DNA from: Phycicoccus sp. Root101
GTDB taxonomy: Bacteria > Actinomycetota > Actinomycetes > Actinomycetales > Dermatophilaceae
Assembly (NCBI RefSeq): GCF_001426245.1
Contig: NZ_LMCM01000010.1
Coordinates: 415,830 to 479,829, forward strand
Direction of reading: 5' to 3'
DNA length: 64,000 bases
A model generated the notes under the pieces. It saw only the letters and a list, made by a program, of their open reading frames with translations, did not search any database and was not told the origin of the DNA. The position numbers were made by a program, and so were the translations under genes. How positions within the stretch are numbered: position 1 is the first letter of the stretch; each line of letters opens with the position of its first letter. Positions 17,684-29,593 of the stretch are shown here, in pieces.

Positions 17684-18190
17684 GGTTGTCTCCTTCGTGC
17701 CGCGAGGGTGTCGTGGCAGGGATCGGCGTGCCAGGGGCACCGGGGGTCGTCATCCGGACGTGCTGGTCCGTGATGGAGAAGGTGAGCGGTCCCGGCGAGG
17801 GGGAGGTTTCGGGACCGCTCACCGCGTTGCCCGGTTGGCCCTGCCCAGGCCCAGGCAACTGGGTTTGCGGCTTCGTCCGAGATCGCTCCCCGACTAGGCC
17901 ACAACCCTCGGATGCCTGTAGGCGCGGGCCTGGAGATCCGGGCCCCCGTCTGCAGCTGCACGCGCTACTTGGTCTCGTTCGCGCCACGTGCAGTTCATCC
18001 ATGACCATGGAAGCCCGTCCGCGCCCCTTGTCCCTAGCCGCGCCGCGTCGTGCCCATAGCCGGATCGCGCAGTGTGGAGGTCGCGCCCCGATCGGCGCGT
18101 GGAGTAGCCGACACTGGACCCTCGATGCGTGCCTGCGACACAGATCTGTTGTGCGCCAAGGTGATTCGCGACCGACCACCGAAGAAGACC
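17684..18190. other. Intergenic region, structured leader of the Tat-exported gene
   Basis: About 507 bases without a supported gene lie between the Tat-exported gene and the ppa terminator, both leftward units. The half next to the Tat gene carries a 14-bp perfect hairpin (17781-17823) and a small CCCAG/CTGGG hairpin near 17850-17865. The rest, 17900-18190, shows no ribosome site followed by a convincing protein. It looks like a long leader plus promoter. Confidence 0.4.
17781..17823 (-). promoter_or_regulatory. 14-bp perfect hairpin in the leader of the Tat-exported gene
   Basis: GGTGAGCGGTCCCG and CGGGACCGCTCACC are exact complements separated by 15 bases. The element starts 98 bases before the ATG at 17683. 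It could be a leader attenuator or the operator of an unseen regulator. No known riboswitch consensus was recognised around it. Confidence 0.5.
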
Positions 18191-18226
18191 GAACCCCCGT
18201 GGCGACAGGACGTCGCCCGGGGGCTC
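18191..18226 (-). terminator. Terminator after ppa
   Basis: On the minus strand GAGCCCCCGGGCGAC pairs with GTCGCCACGGGGGTTC around a 5-base loop, with one bulge, 35 bases after the ppa stop. It is followed by GGTCTTCTTC, moderately T-rich. Confidence 0.78.
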
Positions 18227-18260
18227 AGGTGTGTGATGTGCGCGCCACAGCGCGCGGGTG

Positions 18261-18818
18261 CTACTCGGTCGGGGCCTTGGCCTCGGACATCGGCTCGGCA
18301 CTCACGTCGGGCATGCGCCAGCGGGCGGTGGTCATGCCGGCGGCCCTGGCGCGCTCGATGGCTTCGCGGACGACCTTCTCGGCCTCCTCGCGACCGGCCC
18401 AGTGGGCGCCCTCGACGGACTTGCCGGGCTCGAGGTCCTTGTAGGTCTCGAAGAAGTGCTGGATCTCGAGGCGATCGAAGCTGCTGACCTGCTCGAGCTC
18501 GGTGATGTGGGCCTGACGCGGGTCGCCGGCGGGCACGCAGAGGATCTTGTCGTCGCCGCCGGCCTCGTCGCGCATGTGGAACATGCCGATGGGGCGGACG
18601 CGCACGAGGCAACCGGGGAAGGTGGGCTCCTCGAGGAGCACCAGGGCGTCGAGCGGGTCGCTGTCCTCGCCGAGGCTGTCCTCGACGTAGCCGTAGTCCG
18701 CGGGGTAGCGGGTGGAGGTGAACAGGAGGCGGTCCAGACGGATGCGTCCGGTCTCGTGGTCGACCTCGTACTTGTTGCGATGCCCCTGGGGGATCTCGAT
18801 GGTGACGTCGAACTCCAC
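18261..18818 (-). CDS. ppa: Inorganic pyrophosphatase
   Basis: Family I soluble pyrophosphatase of 185 residues hydrolysing PPi to two phosphates and pulling biosynthetic reactions forward. Key motifs are [17 protein letters not shown] near the N-terminus, [23 protein letters not shown] with the metal-binding DSDPLD cluster, and a Lys-rich [12 protein letters not shown]. The C-terminal 15 residues extend slightly past the usual end. GTG 18818 is chosen: GGAAGGGA lies upstream and the protein begins [12 protein letters not shown] as in homologues. It diverges from dacB, an arrangement common in actinobacteria. Confidence 0.96.
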   Translation of the reverse strand: MEFDVTIEIPQGHRNKYEVDHETGRIRLDRLLFTSTRYPADYGYVEDSLGEDSDPLDALVLLEEPTFPGCLVRVRPIGMFHMRDEAGGDDKILCVPAGDPRQAHITELEQVSSFDRLEIQHFFETYKDLEPGKSVEGAHWAGREEAEKVVREAIERARAAGMTTARWRMPDVSAEPMSEAKAPTE

Positions 18819-18911
18819 GACGCTGGTCCCTTCCGTTTGGTGCGCGCGCCTATGACCTAGGCTCGCGGACAAGTGTTCCGTATGACGCAAGTCCAGCGCT
18901 GAGGGGGTCGA

Positions 18912-20405
18912 GTGCGTCGCGTCCTCGCCGCCGTGGTGGCGCTGCTGGTGCTCGTCCTCGGGTATGGCGCGCTGGACGTCTACGACGTCGTCCCCGGGAT
19001 CCTCACCCGGGATGCTGCCCACTCTCCCACGGCCGGCTCGCCCCCGGCGACGCCGACGGGGTCCGGCGCGACGGGCACGACCACCACGGGGAGCGCGCCC
19101 CGTGGCGGCGCGACGGCCTCGCCCACCACGGTGCCCACGGTCGACTCGGCCGCGCAGCCGCTGCAGCCGGCCTCAGCAGGGGCCCCGATCCCCGACCCGG
19201 CGGCCCTCGCGGCCGCCCTGAGGTCGGAGGCGTCCGACCCGGCGCTGGGACCGGTGCCGGGGTACCTGGTCCGGGACGCCTTCACCGGACAGGTGCTGCT
19301 GCAGAGGTCGCCCGACGTCGCCCGCACCCCCGCCTCGACGCTCAAGCTCCTGACCGCCTTGGCCGTCGGCACGACGCTCGACCCGCACGCGACCCTCCCC
19401 ACGAAGGTGGTGCAGGGCGCCTCTGCCGACGCCATTGTGCTCGTCGCGGGCGGCGACACGATGCTCGCAAAGGGCAAGGGGAACGTGTCGGCGGTCGAGG
19501 GCCGGGCCGGGCTCGGCGACCTGGCCGCCCAGGTCGCGACCGCGCTCCAGGCGTCGGGCACGTCGACGGTCACCCTGCGCCTCGACACCAGCTACGCGCG
19601 GGGTGCCCGGTGGGCGCCGACGTGGCTGCAGGCCGACGTCCGGGCCGGCTACACCGGCGGGGTCTCCATGCTCGGTCTCGCGGGCCAGCGCGCCATACCG
19701 TTCCGACCGGCGCCGCGGGACCCGGAGGCGGCGACCGCGTCGGCGTTCGTGGCCGCGCTCAGGACCCAGGGCATCACCGCGAAGCTGGCCCCGGAGAGGA
19801 CCTGGACCACCCCGGTCGCCGCTGGCGCCACCGTCCTCGGCACGGTCGAGTCGGCGCCCATCGGTGACGTCCTCGCCCTCGCCCTCGACGACAGCGACAA
19901 CGCGCTGACCGAGGGCTTGGCCCGCCAGGCCGCCGTCAAGGCCGGGGGCCGGCCCACGTTCGCGGCTGCGGTCGCCTTCGTGAAGAAGACGGTGTCGGCC
20001 AAGGGGGTCGACCTCTCCGGTGCCGTCATCAAGGACACCAGCGGCCTGTCGTCCGGACAGAAGGTGTCGCCGCGGATGCTGTCGGACGTGCTCCAGCTGG
20101 GAGCCGACGGTTCGGTCCCGGCGATGCAGGACACCATCGCGCGGCTGCCCGTCGCCGGACTCACGGGCACCCTGGCCCACCGCTTCACCACGACCACCAC
20201 CCACCCCGCCGCGGGGATAGCCCGGGCCAAGACCGGCACCCTCACGGGGACGAGCACGATGGCCGGCACGGTCATCGACGCCGACGGCCGGGTGCTGTCC
20301 TACGTCGTCCAGGCCGACCGCGTCCCGGCCGGCGTCGGAACGCTGGCGGCCCGGGCGGCGTTGGACCGCTTCGTGGCGGCGCTCGCGACCTGCGGGTGCC
20401 GCTGA
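18912..20405 (+). CDS. dacB: D-alanyl-D-alanine carboxypeptidase/endopeptidase (PBP4, S13)
   Basis: Protein of 497 residues with an N-terminal signal/anchor ([20 protein letters not shown]), a Thr/Ser/Ala/Pro-rich linker (about 35-85) and an S13 penicillin-binding domain. The three active-site motifs are STLK (Ser about 142), SDN (about 328) and KTG (about 440), in correct order and spacing, with the family insert between the first two. It trims or cleaves peptidoglycan peptides outside the membrane. GTG 18912 follows GAGGGGG. It diverges from ppa and leads a forward run into DUF2342 and tilS. Confidence 0.95.
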   Translation: MRRVLAAVVALLVLVLGYGALDVYDVVPGILTRDAAHSPTAGSPPATPTGSGATGTTTTGSAPRGGATASPTTVPTVDSAAQPLQPASAGAPIPDPAALAAALRSEASDPALGPVPGYLVRDAFTGQVLLQRSPDVARTPASTLKLLTALAVGTTLDPHATLPTKVVQGASADAIVLVAGGDTMLAKGKGNVSAVEGRAGLGDLAAQVATALQASGTSTVTLRLDTSYARGARWAPTWLQADVRAGYTGGVSMLGLAGQRAIPFRPAPRDPEAATASAFVAALRTQGITAKLAPERTWTTPVAAGATVLGTVESAPIGDVLALALDDSDNALTEGLARQAAVKAGGRPTFAAAVAFVKKTVSAKGVDLSGAVIKDTSGLSSGQKVSPRMLSDVLQLGADGSVPAMQDTIARLPVAGLTGTLAHRFTTTTTHPAAGIARAKTGTLTGTSTMAGTVIDADGRVLSYVVQADRVPAGVGTLAARAALDRFVAALATCGCR

Positions 20406-20419
20406 CCTACCGTGAGGGG

Positions 20420-21484
20420 ATGACCGTGCCGCTGCAGTCGAGCACCCGCTACGTCGACTGGGAGTTCGCCAAGGCGACCGGCTCCCGGCTCGTCCCCGCC
20501 GGGCCCACCGTGACCGCCCGAGAAGCCGCCGACGTCGTGGCCGAGGTCCGTGAGGCCGCCCGGCGGGCGAAGCAACCGGTCGCCGACACGGCCCGGATGC
20601 ACGCGCCCGGTGACGCCCCGGAGGCGGTGGTCGTCGACCGACCGACCTGGATCGCGCTCAACGCCGACTCGATGTCCGCCCTGATGGACCCGGTCTTCGG
20701 CGCCCTCATGGACAAGCAGAAGAAGGTTCCCGGCGACCTGGCCAAGGCCATCGGTGGTCGGGTGACCGGTGCCGAGACCGGCGCCCTGCTCGCGTTCATG
20801 GCGGGCAAGGTGCTCGGCCAGTACGACCTGGCTCCCGGCGGCACCCCCCAGCTCATGCTCGTCGCGCCCAACATCGTCCAGGTCGAGCGCGAGCTCGGTG
20901 TCGACCCCGCCGACTTCCGGCTCTGGGTCTGCATGCACGAGGAGACCCACCGGGTGCAGTTCACCGCCGTGCCCTGGCTCCGCGACCACCTCGTCGACCG
21001 CGTCCGCGCGCTCGCCACGGACCTCGTACCCGACCCCGAGTCGCTCCAGGAGACCCTCCAGCGGGTCAGCCGGCAGCTGCCGGACGCCCTCAGGGCCGGG
21101 GGCGCGGGCATCACCGACATCATCGCGACGCCCGAGCAGCGAGCCCGGCTCGCCGAGGTCACGGCAGTCATGTCCCTGCTCGAGGGCCACGCCGACGTCG
21201 TCATGGACGAGGTGGGCCCGCAGGTCATCCCGTCCGTCGGGCAGATCCGCACCCAGTTCGACCAGCGTCGCAAGGGCGTCGGCGGGCTCGACCGCATCCT
21301 GCGGCGCCTGCTGGGCCTGGAGGCGAAGATGCGCCAGTACCGCGACGGCGCCGTCTTCGTCCGCGAGGTCACCGCCGCGGTCGGCACCGACGGCTTCAAC
21401 CGGGTGTGGGAGTCCCCGGAGACGCTGCCGCGGGCCGCCGAGATCGAGACGCCGTCCGCGTGGGTCGCGCGCGTCCACGGGTGA
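20420..21484 (+). CDS. DUF2342 zinc-dependent metalloprotease-like protein
   Basis: Protein of 354 residues. The zinc site is the HExxH in CMHEETHRVQF, with a likely third ligand in SLLEGHADVVMDEVG. The N-terminal YVDWEFAKATGSRLVPAGP is the usual opening of this actinobacterial family, whose members are described as coenzyme F420 biosynthesis-associated or putative hydrolases; the true role is not known. ATG 20420 has GAGGGG immediately before it. GTG 20396, overlapping the dacB stop, is the alternative. The dacB-DUF2342-tilS-hpt order is conserved in actinobacteria. Confidence 0.9.
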   Translation: MTVPLQSSTRYVDWEFAKATGSRLVPAGPTVTAREAADVVAEVREAARRAKQPVADTARMHAPGDAPEAVVVDRPTWIALNADSMSALMDPVFGALMDKQKKVPGDLAKAIGGRVTGAETGALLAFMAGKVLGQYDLAPGGTPQLMLVAPNIVQVERELGVDPADFRLWVCMHEETHRVQFTAVPWLRDHLVDRVRALATDLVPDPESLQETLQRVSRQLPDALRAGGAGITDIIATPEQRARLAEVTAVMSLLEGHADVVMDEVGPQVIPSVGQIRTQFDQRRKGVGGLDRILRRLLGLEAKMRQYRDGAVFVREVTAAVGTDGFNRVWESPETLPRAAEIETPSAWVARVHG

Positions 21485-21515
21485 ACGTCCCCCGCGACCT
21501 CGACCCGGGACGCCC

Positions 21516-22544
21516 GTGACCGGCCCGCACCCCTCGACCGCCGCGGTCCGGCTGGCCGTGCGCCAGGCGCTCGCGGAGTGCGCTCCCGGCGACCTCGTCC
21601 TCGTGGCGTGCAGCGGGGGAGCCGACTCCCTGGCCCTGTCCGCGGCCGTCGCCTTCGAGGCGCCCAGGCTCGCCGTCCGCGCCGGCGCCTGCATCGTCGA
21701 CCACGGGCTGGCCCCCGACTCCGCTGCCGTGGCACGACGGGTGGTTTCCCAGTGCGAGGCACTCGGACTCGCGCCGGTCGGGTCGGTCGTCGTCGAGGTC
21801 GGTGCGGGGCGTGACGGGCTCGAGTCCGCGGCGAGGGACGCGCGCTACGGCGCGCTCGACGAGGCTGCGACCCGGCACGGCGCGCGGTTCGTGCTGCTGG
21901 GCCACACCCGTGACGACCAGGCCGAGCAGGTGCTACTCGGTCTGACCCGCGGCTCCGGTGCCCGCTCCCTGGCCGGTATGCCGCGGGCCCGGGACCGCTA
22001 CCGCCGTCCCCTCCTGAGCGTGTCGAGGACGCAGACCCGGGAGTCGTGCACCGCCGAGGGCCTCTCGTGGTGGGACGACCCCATGAACGACGACCCCGCC
22101 TTCACCCGGGTCCGGGCCCGCCGCGCCCTGGTCGACCTCGAGCGCGACCTCGGGCCGGGTGTCGCCGCTGCCCTCGCCCGCACCGCCGACCAGCTGCGCG
22201 AGGACGCCGACCTGCTCGACGACCTCGCCGACGACGCCGTTGCCGGCCTGGTCCCCTCCGCCCCTGCCGTGGTCGGGGGTGGACACGCCGGGGAGCCCCG
22301 GCGGGTCCACGTCGAGGTGACCGCGCTGGTCGCCCTCCCACGAGCCGTCCGGACCCGGGTGTGGCGCCGCCTCGCCATCGCGGCGGGCGCGCCGGCCGGG
22401 CAGCTGAGCACGCGGCATACCGATGCGTGCGACGCGCTCGTCACGGACTGGCACGGGCAGGGGCCGGTGAGCCTCCCCGGTCCGCTGGTGGCGACCCGGG
22501 CCGGTGGGCGGGTATCCATCGGTCCGCCGCCTCCGGTTGAATAG
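21516..22544 (+). CDS. tilS: tRNA(Ile)-lysidine synthase
   Basis: Protein of 342 residues. It adds lysine to C34 of the minor tRNA-Ile (CAU anticodon), letting it read AUA instead of AUG. The PP-loop SGGADS is at about residues 32-37. Other conserved blocks are VDHGLAPDS, ESAARDARYGALDEAA, LGHTRDDQAEQVLLGLTRGS and WWDDPMNDDPAFTRVRAR, which matches the DPSN-type motif before the C-terminal helical part. GTG 21516 lies 31 bases after the previous stop. The size fits actinobacterial TilS, which lacks the longer C-terminal extension of E. coli. AUA codons do occur in this window. Confidence 0.95.
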   Translation: MTGPHPSTAAVRLAVRQALAECAPGDLVLVACSGGADSLALSAAVAFEAPRLAVRAGACIVDHGLAPDSAAVARRVVSQCEALGLAPVGSVVVEVGAGRDGLESAARDARYGALDEAATRHGARFVLLGHTRDDQAEQVLLGLTRGSGARSLAGMPRARDRYRRPLLSVSRTQTRESCTAEGLSWWDDPMNDDPAFTRVRARRALVDLERDLGPGVAAALARTADQLREDADLLDDLADDAVAGLVPSAPAVVGGGHAGEPRRVHVEVTALVALPRAVRTRVWRRLAIAAGAPAGQLSTRHTDACDALVTDWHGQGPVSLPGPLVATRAGGRVSIGPPPPVE

Positions 22545-22619
22545 CCCCGCACCCGACCCCGTCGCCCAGGTGCCCCCGGGCGCCGACCGTCAGACCACCG
22601 AGAAACCTGGAGAAGAGCC

Positions 22620-23171
22620 GTGGACGCTGCCCACATGGGAGCCGATCTGGAGAAGGTCCTCATCACCGAGGAGGAGATCCACGCCCGCCTCGCCGAGCTC
22701 GCCACGGAGGTCTGGGCCGAGTACGAGGGCAAGGACCTGCTGCTCGTCGGCGTGCTCAAGGGCGCTGTCATGGTCATGGCCGACCTCTCGCGCGCCCTGC
22801 CCGGCACCGCCCCCGTCGACTGGATGGCCGTCTCGTCGTACGGGTCGGGCACCAAGTCCTCCGGCGTGGTGCGGATCCTCAAGGACCTCGACACCGACAT
22901 CACCGGCAAGCACGTGCTGATCGTCGAGGACATCGTCGACTCGGGCCTGACCCTGTCGTGGATCAAGTCCAACCTCGAGTCCCGCTCGCCGGCCTCGGTC
23001 GAGATCTGCACCCTGCTGCGCAAGCCGGACGCCGCGAAGGTCCACATCGACGTCAAGTGGGTCGGCTTCGACATCGCCAACGAGTTCGTCGTGGGGTACG
23101 GGCTCGACTACGCGGAGCAGTACCGCAACCTGCGCGTCGTGGGCACCCTGGCGCCGCACGTCTACGCCTAG
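22620..23171 (+). CDS. hpt: Hypoxanthine phosphoribosyltransferase
   Basis: Purine salvage enzyme of 183 residues converting hypoxanthine or guanine plus PRPP to IMP or GMP. The PRPP-binding motif is VLIVEDIVDSGLTL; VGVLKGAVMVMADL and YGSGTKSSGVVRILKDL are the other active-site loops; VGYGLDYAEQYRNLRVVG closes the base pocket. GTG 22620 has GGAGAAGAG upstream. The tilS-hpt-ftsH order is widespread in bacteria. Confidence 0.96.
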   Translation: MDAAHMGADLEKVLITEEEIHARLAELATEVWAEYEGKDLLLVGVLKGAVMVMADLSRALPGTAPVDWMAVSSYGSGTKSSGVVRILKDLDTDITGKHVLIVEDIVDSGLTLSWIKSNLESRSPASVEICTLLRKPDAAKVHIDVKWVGFDIANEFVVGYGLDYAEQYRNLRVVGTLAPHVYA

Positions 23172-23349
23172 GGCGGAACCCGTCCGTCCGTGCCTCGGGA
23201 CGCGCCTGCGGCACGGGACGCGACCGGAACACAAGGTCTGCCCGGGTCGTTGTCCAGCACGAACCACGGCAGCACCTCCGTAGTACCGTCGTGGTAGAGC
23301 CGCACCCAGATCCGGGCCGTGGCACAACAGCGTGATCGAGCAGGAGGCA

Positions 23350-23366
23350 CGGGGCGGCCAGCCCCG
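23350..23366 (+). promoter_or_regulatory. Hairpin between ribosome site and start codon of ftsH
   Basis: CGGGGC-GGCCA-GCCCCG forms a perfect 6-bp stem. GGAGG lies directly before it at 23343-23347, and the ftsH ATG is 8 bases after it. Without folding, GGAGG would be 27 bases from the start; with the hairpin formed the effective distance is normal. Confidence 0.5.
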
Positions 23367-23374
23367 CTACACAC

Positions 23375-25460
<2,086 letters not shown>

Positions 25461-25471
<11 letters not shown>

Positions 25472-26051
25472 GGGGCGCTCGAGCGTGGACCAGCCCCGGG
25501 CCGAAGCAGCCGTCCGCGAGCTGCTGCTCGCGATCGGTGAGGACCCTGACCGGGACGGTCTGAAGGAGACCCCGGCACGTGTGGCCCGGGCCTACGGCGA
25601 GTTCTTCGCCGGACTCGGGCTCGAAGCCGGGGAGGTGCTGTCGAAGACCTTCGAGATCGACCACGAAGAGATGATCCTCGTGCGCGACATCGAGGTCTAC
25701 AGCATGTGCGAGCACCACCTGGTGCCGTTCCACGGGGTCGCCCACGTCGGCTACATCCCGGCCAAGGACGGTCGGGTCACCGGGCTGTCGAAGCTGGCCC
25801 GGCTGGTCGAGATGTTCGCCCGTCGCCCCCAGGTGCAGGAGCGCCTGACCACGCAGGTGGCCGATGCGCTCGTCGAGCACGTCGGGGCGCAGGGGGTCAT
25901 CGTGGTCGTCGAGTGCGAGCACCTCTGCATGTCGATGCGCGGCATCCGCAAGCCGGGGTCGCGGACGATCACGTCCGCCGTGCGCGGGCAGCTGCGCGAC
26001 CCGGCGACCCGCGCCGAGGCGATGGCCCTCCTCCTCGGGGGCAAGCGGTGA
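25461..26051 (+). CDS. folE: GTP cyclohydrolase I
   Basis: Protein of 196 residues making 7,8-dihydroneopterin triphosphate from GTP, the first folate step. Zinc and active-site motifs are [35 protein letters not shown] and [14 protein letters not shown], ending [13 protein letters not shown] 25461 overlaps the ftsH stop; VDQPR (25485) is a possible shorter GTG start. The stop overlaps the next gene by 4 nt (GTGA), so translation is probably coupled through the folate cluster. Confidence 0.96.
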
Positions 26052-27793
26052 CCGGACGCGAACCCTCGCGCTCCACGCTCTCGACCCTCTCCACCAAGAT
26101 CCCGTCGAGGCTGCCGGCGGTCCTGACCGGCCGCACGGTCCCGCGGATCCTGGGCAACCTCACCTACCTCGTCGGGGTGATCGACCTCGCGACGGGGTTG
26201 CGGCACGCGTGGCGCCACCGGCTCCAGGACCTCACCGAGGTCCTCCCCGGCGCCCTGTCGGACGCCGCGGCTGCCGCGACCGTCGTCTCGGGCATCTTCC
26301 TGCTCGTCCTCGGGCACTCGCTCAAGCGGCGCAAGCGTCGGGCCTGGCGTGCCGCGGTCGTGCTGCTGGCCCTGTCGATCGCGCTGCACGGCCTCAAGAC
26401 CGAGCCCGTCGCCGCCCTGGTGGCCGTCGTCGGGCTGGTCCTGCTCTGGGTCCACCGCGACGAGTTCGAGGCCCTCGGCGACCCCGGCACGAGGTGGCGC
26501 GCCGTGCGCGCGTTCGGTGTGCTCCTGAGCATCTCCGTGGTCGCGGGGACGCTGGTCCTGTGGCTCAACCGGCACGAGCTCGCCGGCGGGTTCCCCGGCC
26601 TCGGCGAGCTCGCCCGCGAGCTGCTGTACGGCTTCGTCGGCGCCGACGGCCCGGTGCACTTCCTGCGTGACCGCACGGCCGACGTGGTGGGCGCGCTGCT
26701 GCTCGGACTCGGGCTGATGACCATGCTCACGCCCGTCTACCTCGCCCTGCGGCCGCCCGAGCCGCGCCCCGAGCTCACGGACGACGACGAGGCACGCCTG
26801 CGTGTCCTCATGGCTCGCCACGGTGACTCGCTGGCCTACTTCAACACCCGGCGCGACAAGAGCGTGGTGTGGTCCGAGTCCGGCAAGGCGGCCATCGCCT
26901 ACCGGGTCGTGTCGGGCGTGATGCTCGCGAGCGGTGACCCGGTCGGCGACCCCGAGGCCTGGCCGGGAGCCATCGCCGCGTTCGTCGCCAAGGCCCGCGA
27001 CCACGCGTGGACGCCGGCGGTGCTCGGCTGCTCGGAGCGGGCCGGCACCACCTGGGTGCGTGAGACCGGCATGTCCGCGATCGAGCTCGGTGACGAGGCG
27101 GTCGTGGACACGACGACGTTCAGCCTCGAGGGTCGGCCGATGCGCAACGTGCGCCAGATGGTCGGCCGGATCGCCCGGGCCGGGTACTCCGTCGAGATCA
27201 CCCGCGTGCGCGACATCCAGCCCGGCCTGCGCGAGTTGGCCATGGCCGACGCCGCGGCCTGGCGCTCCACCGACACCGAGCGCGGGTTCTCCATGGCCCT
27301 CGGGCGGTTGCTCGACGAGTCCGACCCCGACTGCGTGTTCGTGGCGGCGCGGCAGGACGGGGTCGTCCGGGCGTTCCTGCAGTTCGTGCCCTGGGGTTCC
27401 GACGGCATGTCCCTCGACGTGATGCGGCGTGACAGCTCCGCCGAGGGTGGCGTCAACGAGCTGATGATCGTCGAGGCGCTCAAGGCGGCTCCCGGCCTCG
27501 GGGTGCACCGGGTCTCCCTCAACTTCGCCGCCTTCCGCTCGGCGCTGGAGCGCGGTGAGAAGCTCGGTGCGGGTCCGGTCCTTCGGGCCTGGCGCTCGCT
27601 GCTGCTGTTCGCGTCGCGCTGGCTGCAGATCGAGAGCCTCTACCGCTTCAACGCCAAGTTCCAGCCGGACTGGCAACCGCGGTTCCTCCTGTATCCCGCC
27701 GGGTCGGACCTCCCGCGCGTGGGCCTCGCGGCGCTCGAGGCCGAGGCCTTCCTCACCTGGCCGAAGCTCGGCCGGATCGGTGGGCGGCTGTGA
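26048..27793 (+). CDS. Lysylphosphatidylglycerol synthase-like membrane protein (DUF2156)
   Basis: Protein of 581 residues. The N-terminal half has about five to six membrane helices (for example [76 protein letters not shown]). The cytosolic half (about 255-570) is a DUF2156/GNAT-like aminoacyl transferase domain with [23 protein letters not shown] and [14 protein letters not shown]. In MprF/LpiA/LysX-type enzymes this domain moves an amino acid from aminoacyl-tRNA to phosphatidylglycerol, changing membrane charge. This protein has fewer helices than full MprF and no lysyl-tRNA synthetase part. GTG 26048 overlaps folE and its stop overlaps folP (GTGA). Confidence 0.85.
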   Translation: MTGREPSRSTLSTLSTKIPSRLPAVLTGRTVPRILGNLTYLVGVIDLATGLRHAWRHRLQDLTEVLPGALSDAAAAATVVSGIFLLVLGHSLKRRKRRAWRAAVVLLALSIALHGLKTEPVAALVAVVGLVLLWVHRDEFEALGDPGTRWRAVRAFGVLLSISVVAGTLVLWLNRHELAGGFPGLGELARELLYGFVGADGPVHFLRDRTADVVGALLLGLGLMTMLTPVYLALRPPEPRPELTDDDEARLRVLMARHGDSLAYFNTRRDKSVVWSESGKAAIAYRVVSGVMLASGDPVGDPEAWPGAIAAFVAKARDHAWTPAVLGCSERAGTTWVRETGMSAIELGDEAVVDTTTFSLEGRPMRNVRQMVGRIARAGYSVEITRVRDIQPGLRELAMADAAAWRSTDTERGFSMALGRLLDESDPDCVFVAARQDGVVRAFLQFVPWGSDGMSLDVMRRDSSAEGGVNELMIVEALKAAPGLGVHRVSLNFAAFRSALERGEKLGAGPVLRAWRSLLLFASRWLQIESLYRFNAKFQPDWQPRFLLYPAGSDLPRVGLAALEAEAFLTWPKLGRIGGRL

Positions 27794-28704
27794 GCCCCTC
27801 CTGGCCGCTCCGTCGGGCGGACGGGCTCCCGGTGGTCATGGGCGTCGTCAACGTCACGCCGGACTCGTTCAGCGACGGTGGTGAGTGGTTCGAGCCGTCC
27901 GCGGCGATCGCCCACGGTCGCGAGCTGCTCGCCCAGGGGGCCGACGTCCTCGACGTGGGCGGCGAGTCGACCCGCCCCGGGGCGCAGCGGCCCTCGGTCG
28001 AGGAGGAGCTGCGCCGGGTGCTGCCGGTGATCGAGGCCCTCGCCGGCGAGGGCGCCGTGCTGTCGGTCGACACGATGCGGGCGGCGGTGGCCGCCCAGGC
28101 ACTGCGAGCCGGAGCGGCCATCGTCAACGACGTCAGCGGCGGCCTGGCCGACGAGGAGATGGCCGCGGTCGTCGCGCAGTCGGGTGCCCCGTTCGTCGTC
28201 ATGCACTGGCGTGGCCACAGCGCCGCCATGCAGTCGCGCGCGGTCTACGACGACGTCGTCGCGGACGTCTGTGCCGAGCTGACGGCCCGGGCGCGGGACC
28301 TGACGGCGGCCGGGATCGAGGCCGACCACCTCGTGCTCGACCCGGGGTTCGGGTTCGCCAAGCTCGCCCACCACAACTGGACCCTCCTGCGGCACCTCGA
28401 CCGCGTCGTCGACCTCGGCCACCCCGTCCTCGTCGGCACCTCCCGCAAGACCTTCCTCGGACGCGTCGGCGTGCCCGACGGCGAACCCCCGCGGCCGCCG
28501 GCGCAGCGGGACGCGGCGACGGCGGCCACCTCGGTCCACGCCGCGCGGCTCGGGGCCTGGGGAGTCCGTGTCCACCACGTGCCCTCGACCCTGGACGCCC
28601 TGCTCGCGACCGCGGCCATCGACCACGCCCCCGACACGGGCAACGACCACGCCCCCGGCGCGGGCATCCCGACCGCTGCCACCAGCACCACCGACGGAGG
28701 GTGA
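27790..28704 (+). CDS. folP: Dihydropteroate synthase
   Basis: Protein of 304 residues condensing p-aminobenzoate with dihydropterin pyrophosphate; it is the sulfonamide target. TIM-barrel motifs are MGVVNVTPDSFSDGG, DVGGESTRPGAQ, VNDVSGG, MHWRGH (usually MHxxG) and LDPGFGFAKLAHHNW, then VGTSRKTFLG. The last 30 residues are a Thr/Pro/Ala tail. GTG 27790 overlaps the previous stop by 4 nt. The next gene begins 4 bases after the stop. Confidence 0.96.
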   Translation: MSPSWPLRRADGLPVVMGVVNVTPDSFSDGGEWFEPSAAIAHGRELLAQGADVLDVGGESTRPGAQRPSVEEELRRVLPVIEALAGEGAVLSVDTMRAAVAAQALRAGAAIVNDVSGGLADEEMAAVVAQSGAPFVVMHWRGHSAAMQSRAVYDDVVADVCAELTARARDLTAAGIEADHLVLDPGFGFAKLAHHNWTLLRHLDRVVDLGHPVLVGTSRKTFLGRVGVPDGEPPRPPAQRDAATAATSVHAARLGAWGVRVHHVPSTLDALLATAAIDHAPDTGNDHAPGAGIPTAATSTTDGG

Positions 28705-28708
28705 CACC

Positions 28709-29593
28709 ATGCCCGACCAGATCGTCCTGAAGGGCATCTCCGCCCACGGGCACCACGGCGTCCTCGACTTCGAGAAGCGCGACGGCCAGACCTTCGTCGT
28801 GGACGTCACCATGCAGGTCGACCTCGGCCCGGCCGGCTCGAGCGACGACCTGGCCGACACGGTCAACTACGCCGAGGTCGCCGGTGACGTCGTCGCCCTG
28901 ATCCAGGGCGAGCCGCTCGACCTCATCGAGGCGCTCGCGGCCCGGATCGCCGACAAGGTGCTCACGCGCCCCCTCGTCGAGGCCGTCGAGGTCGTCGTGC
29001 ACAAGCCGCAGGCACCCGTGGGCCACCCGTTCACCGACGTGCAGGTGCGCGTCTCGCGGGAGCGGCAGGCGCTCGTGGTCATCGCGCTGGGCTCCAACGT
29101 CGGCAGCTCGGTCGAGACCCTGCACGACGCGACCGTGGAGCTCTACGGCCTCATCGACATCACCGAGGTCTCGCCCGTGGTGGAGACCGACCCGGTCGGC
29201 GGACCCGACCAGCCGGTCTACCTCAACGCCGTCGTGACCGGCACGACCCACCTCGCGCCCTCGTCGCTGCTCGCCGGGCTGCACGAGATCGAGCTGTCGC
29301 ACGGCCGCACGCGCGAGGTCCGCTGGGGTCCGCGCACCCTCGACCTCGACCTCGTCCAGTACGGCGACCCGGTCTTCGACACCGACGTCGTCATGGACAC
29401 CACGAGCCTGACCCTGCCCCACCCGCGAGCCCACGAACGTGCGTTCGTCCTCGTCCCGTGGCTGCAGATCGAGCCGGAAGCCGTTCTGCGAGTCGACGGT
29501 TCGGTCCGCCGCGTCGCTGACCTCGTCGCGGGACTCGACACGTCGGGCGTGCGTCCCGGCCCGGACGTGGACCTGCTGGAGGGGCCGTGGTGA
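28709..29593 (+). CDS. folBK: Bifunctional dihydroneopterin aldolase / HPPK (FolB-FolK fusion)
   Basis: Protein of 294 residues in which residues 1-120 are FolB (IVLKGISAHGHHGVLDFEKR, VNYAEVAGDVVALIQ, VEVVVHKPQAPVGHPFTDVQ) and 125-285 are FolK (VVIALGSNVGSS, PVYLNAVVTG, RWGPRTLDLDLVQYG, LPHPRAHERAFVLVPW). The two enzymes act on consecutive folate intermediates (dihydroneopterin, then 6-hydroxymethyl-dihydropterin), so a fusion makes sense and is known in actinobacteria. ATG 28709 has GGAGG 7 nt upstream. The stop overlaps DUF3180 by 7 nt. Confidence 0.95.
   Translation: MPDQIVLKGISAHGHHGVLDFEKRDGQTFVVDVTMQVDLGPAGSSDDLADTVNYAEVAGDVVALIQGEPLDLIEALAARIADKVLTRPLVEAVEVVVHKPQAPVGHPFTDVQVRVSRERQALVVIALGSNVGSSVETLHDATVELYGLIDITEVSPVVETDPVGGPDQPVYLNAVVTGTTHLAPSSLLAGLHEIELSHGRTREVRWGPRTLDLDLVQYGDPVFDTDVVMDTTSLTLPHPRAHERAFVLVPWLQIEPEAVLRVDGSVRRVADLVAGLDTSGVRPGPDVDLLEGPW

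Noticed and set aside
17830-17960. c-di-GMP or other riboswitch in the leader of the Tat-exported gene
   Set aside because: GCAAACC appears, but the remaining conserved nucleotides of the GEMM motif do not. Only the hairpins are reported.
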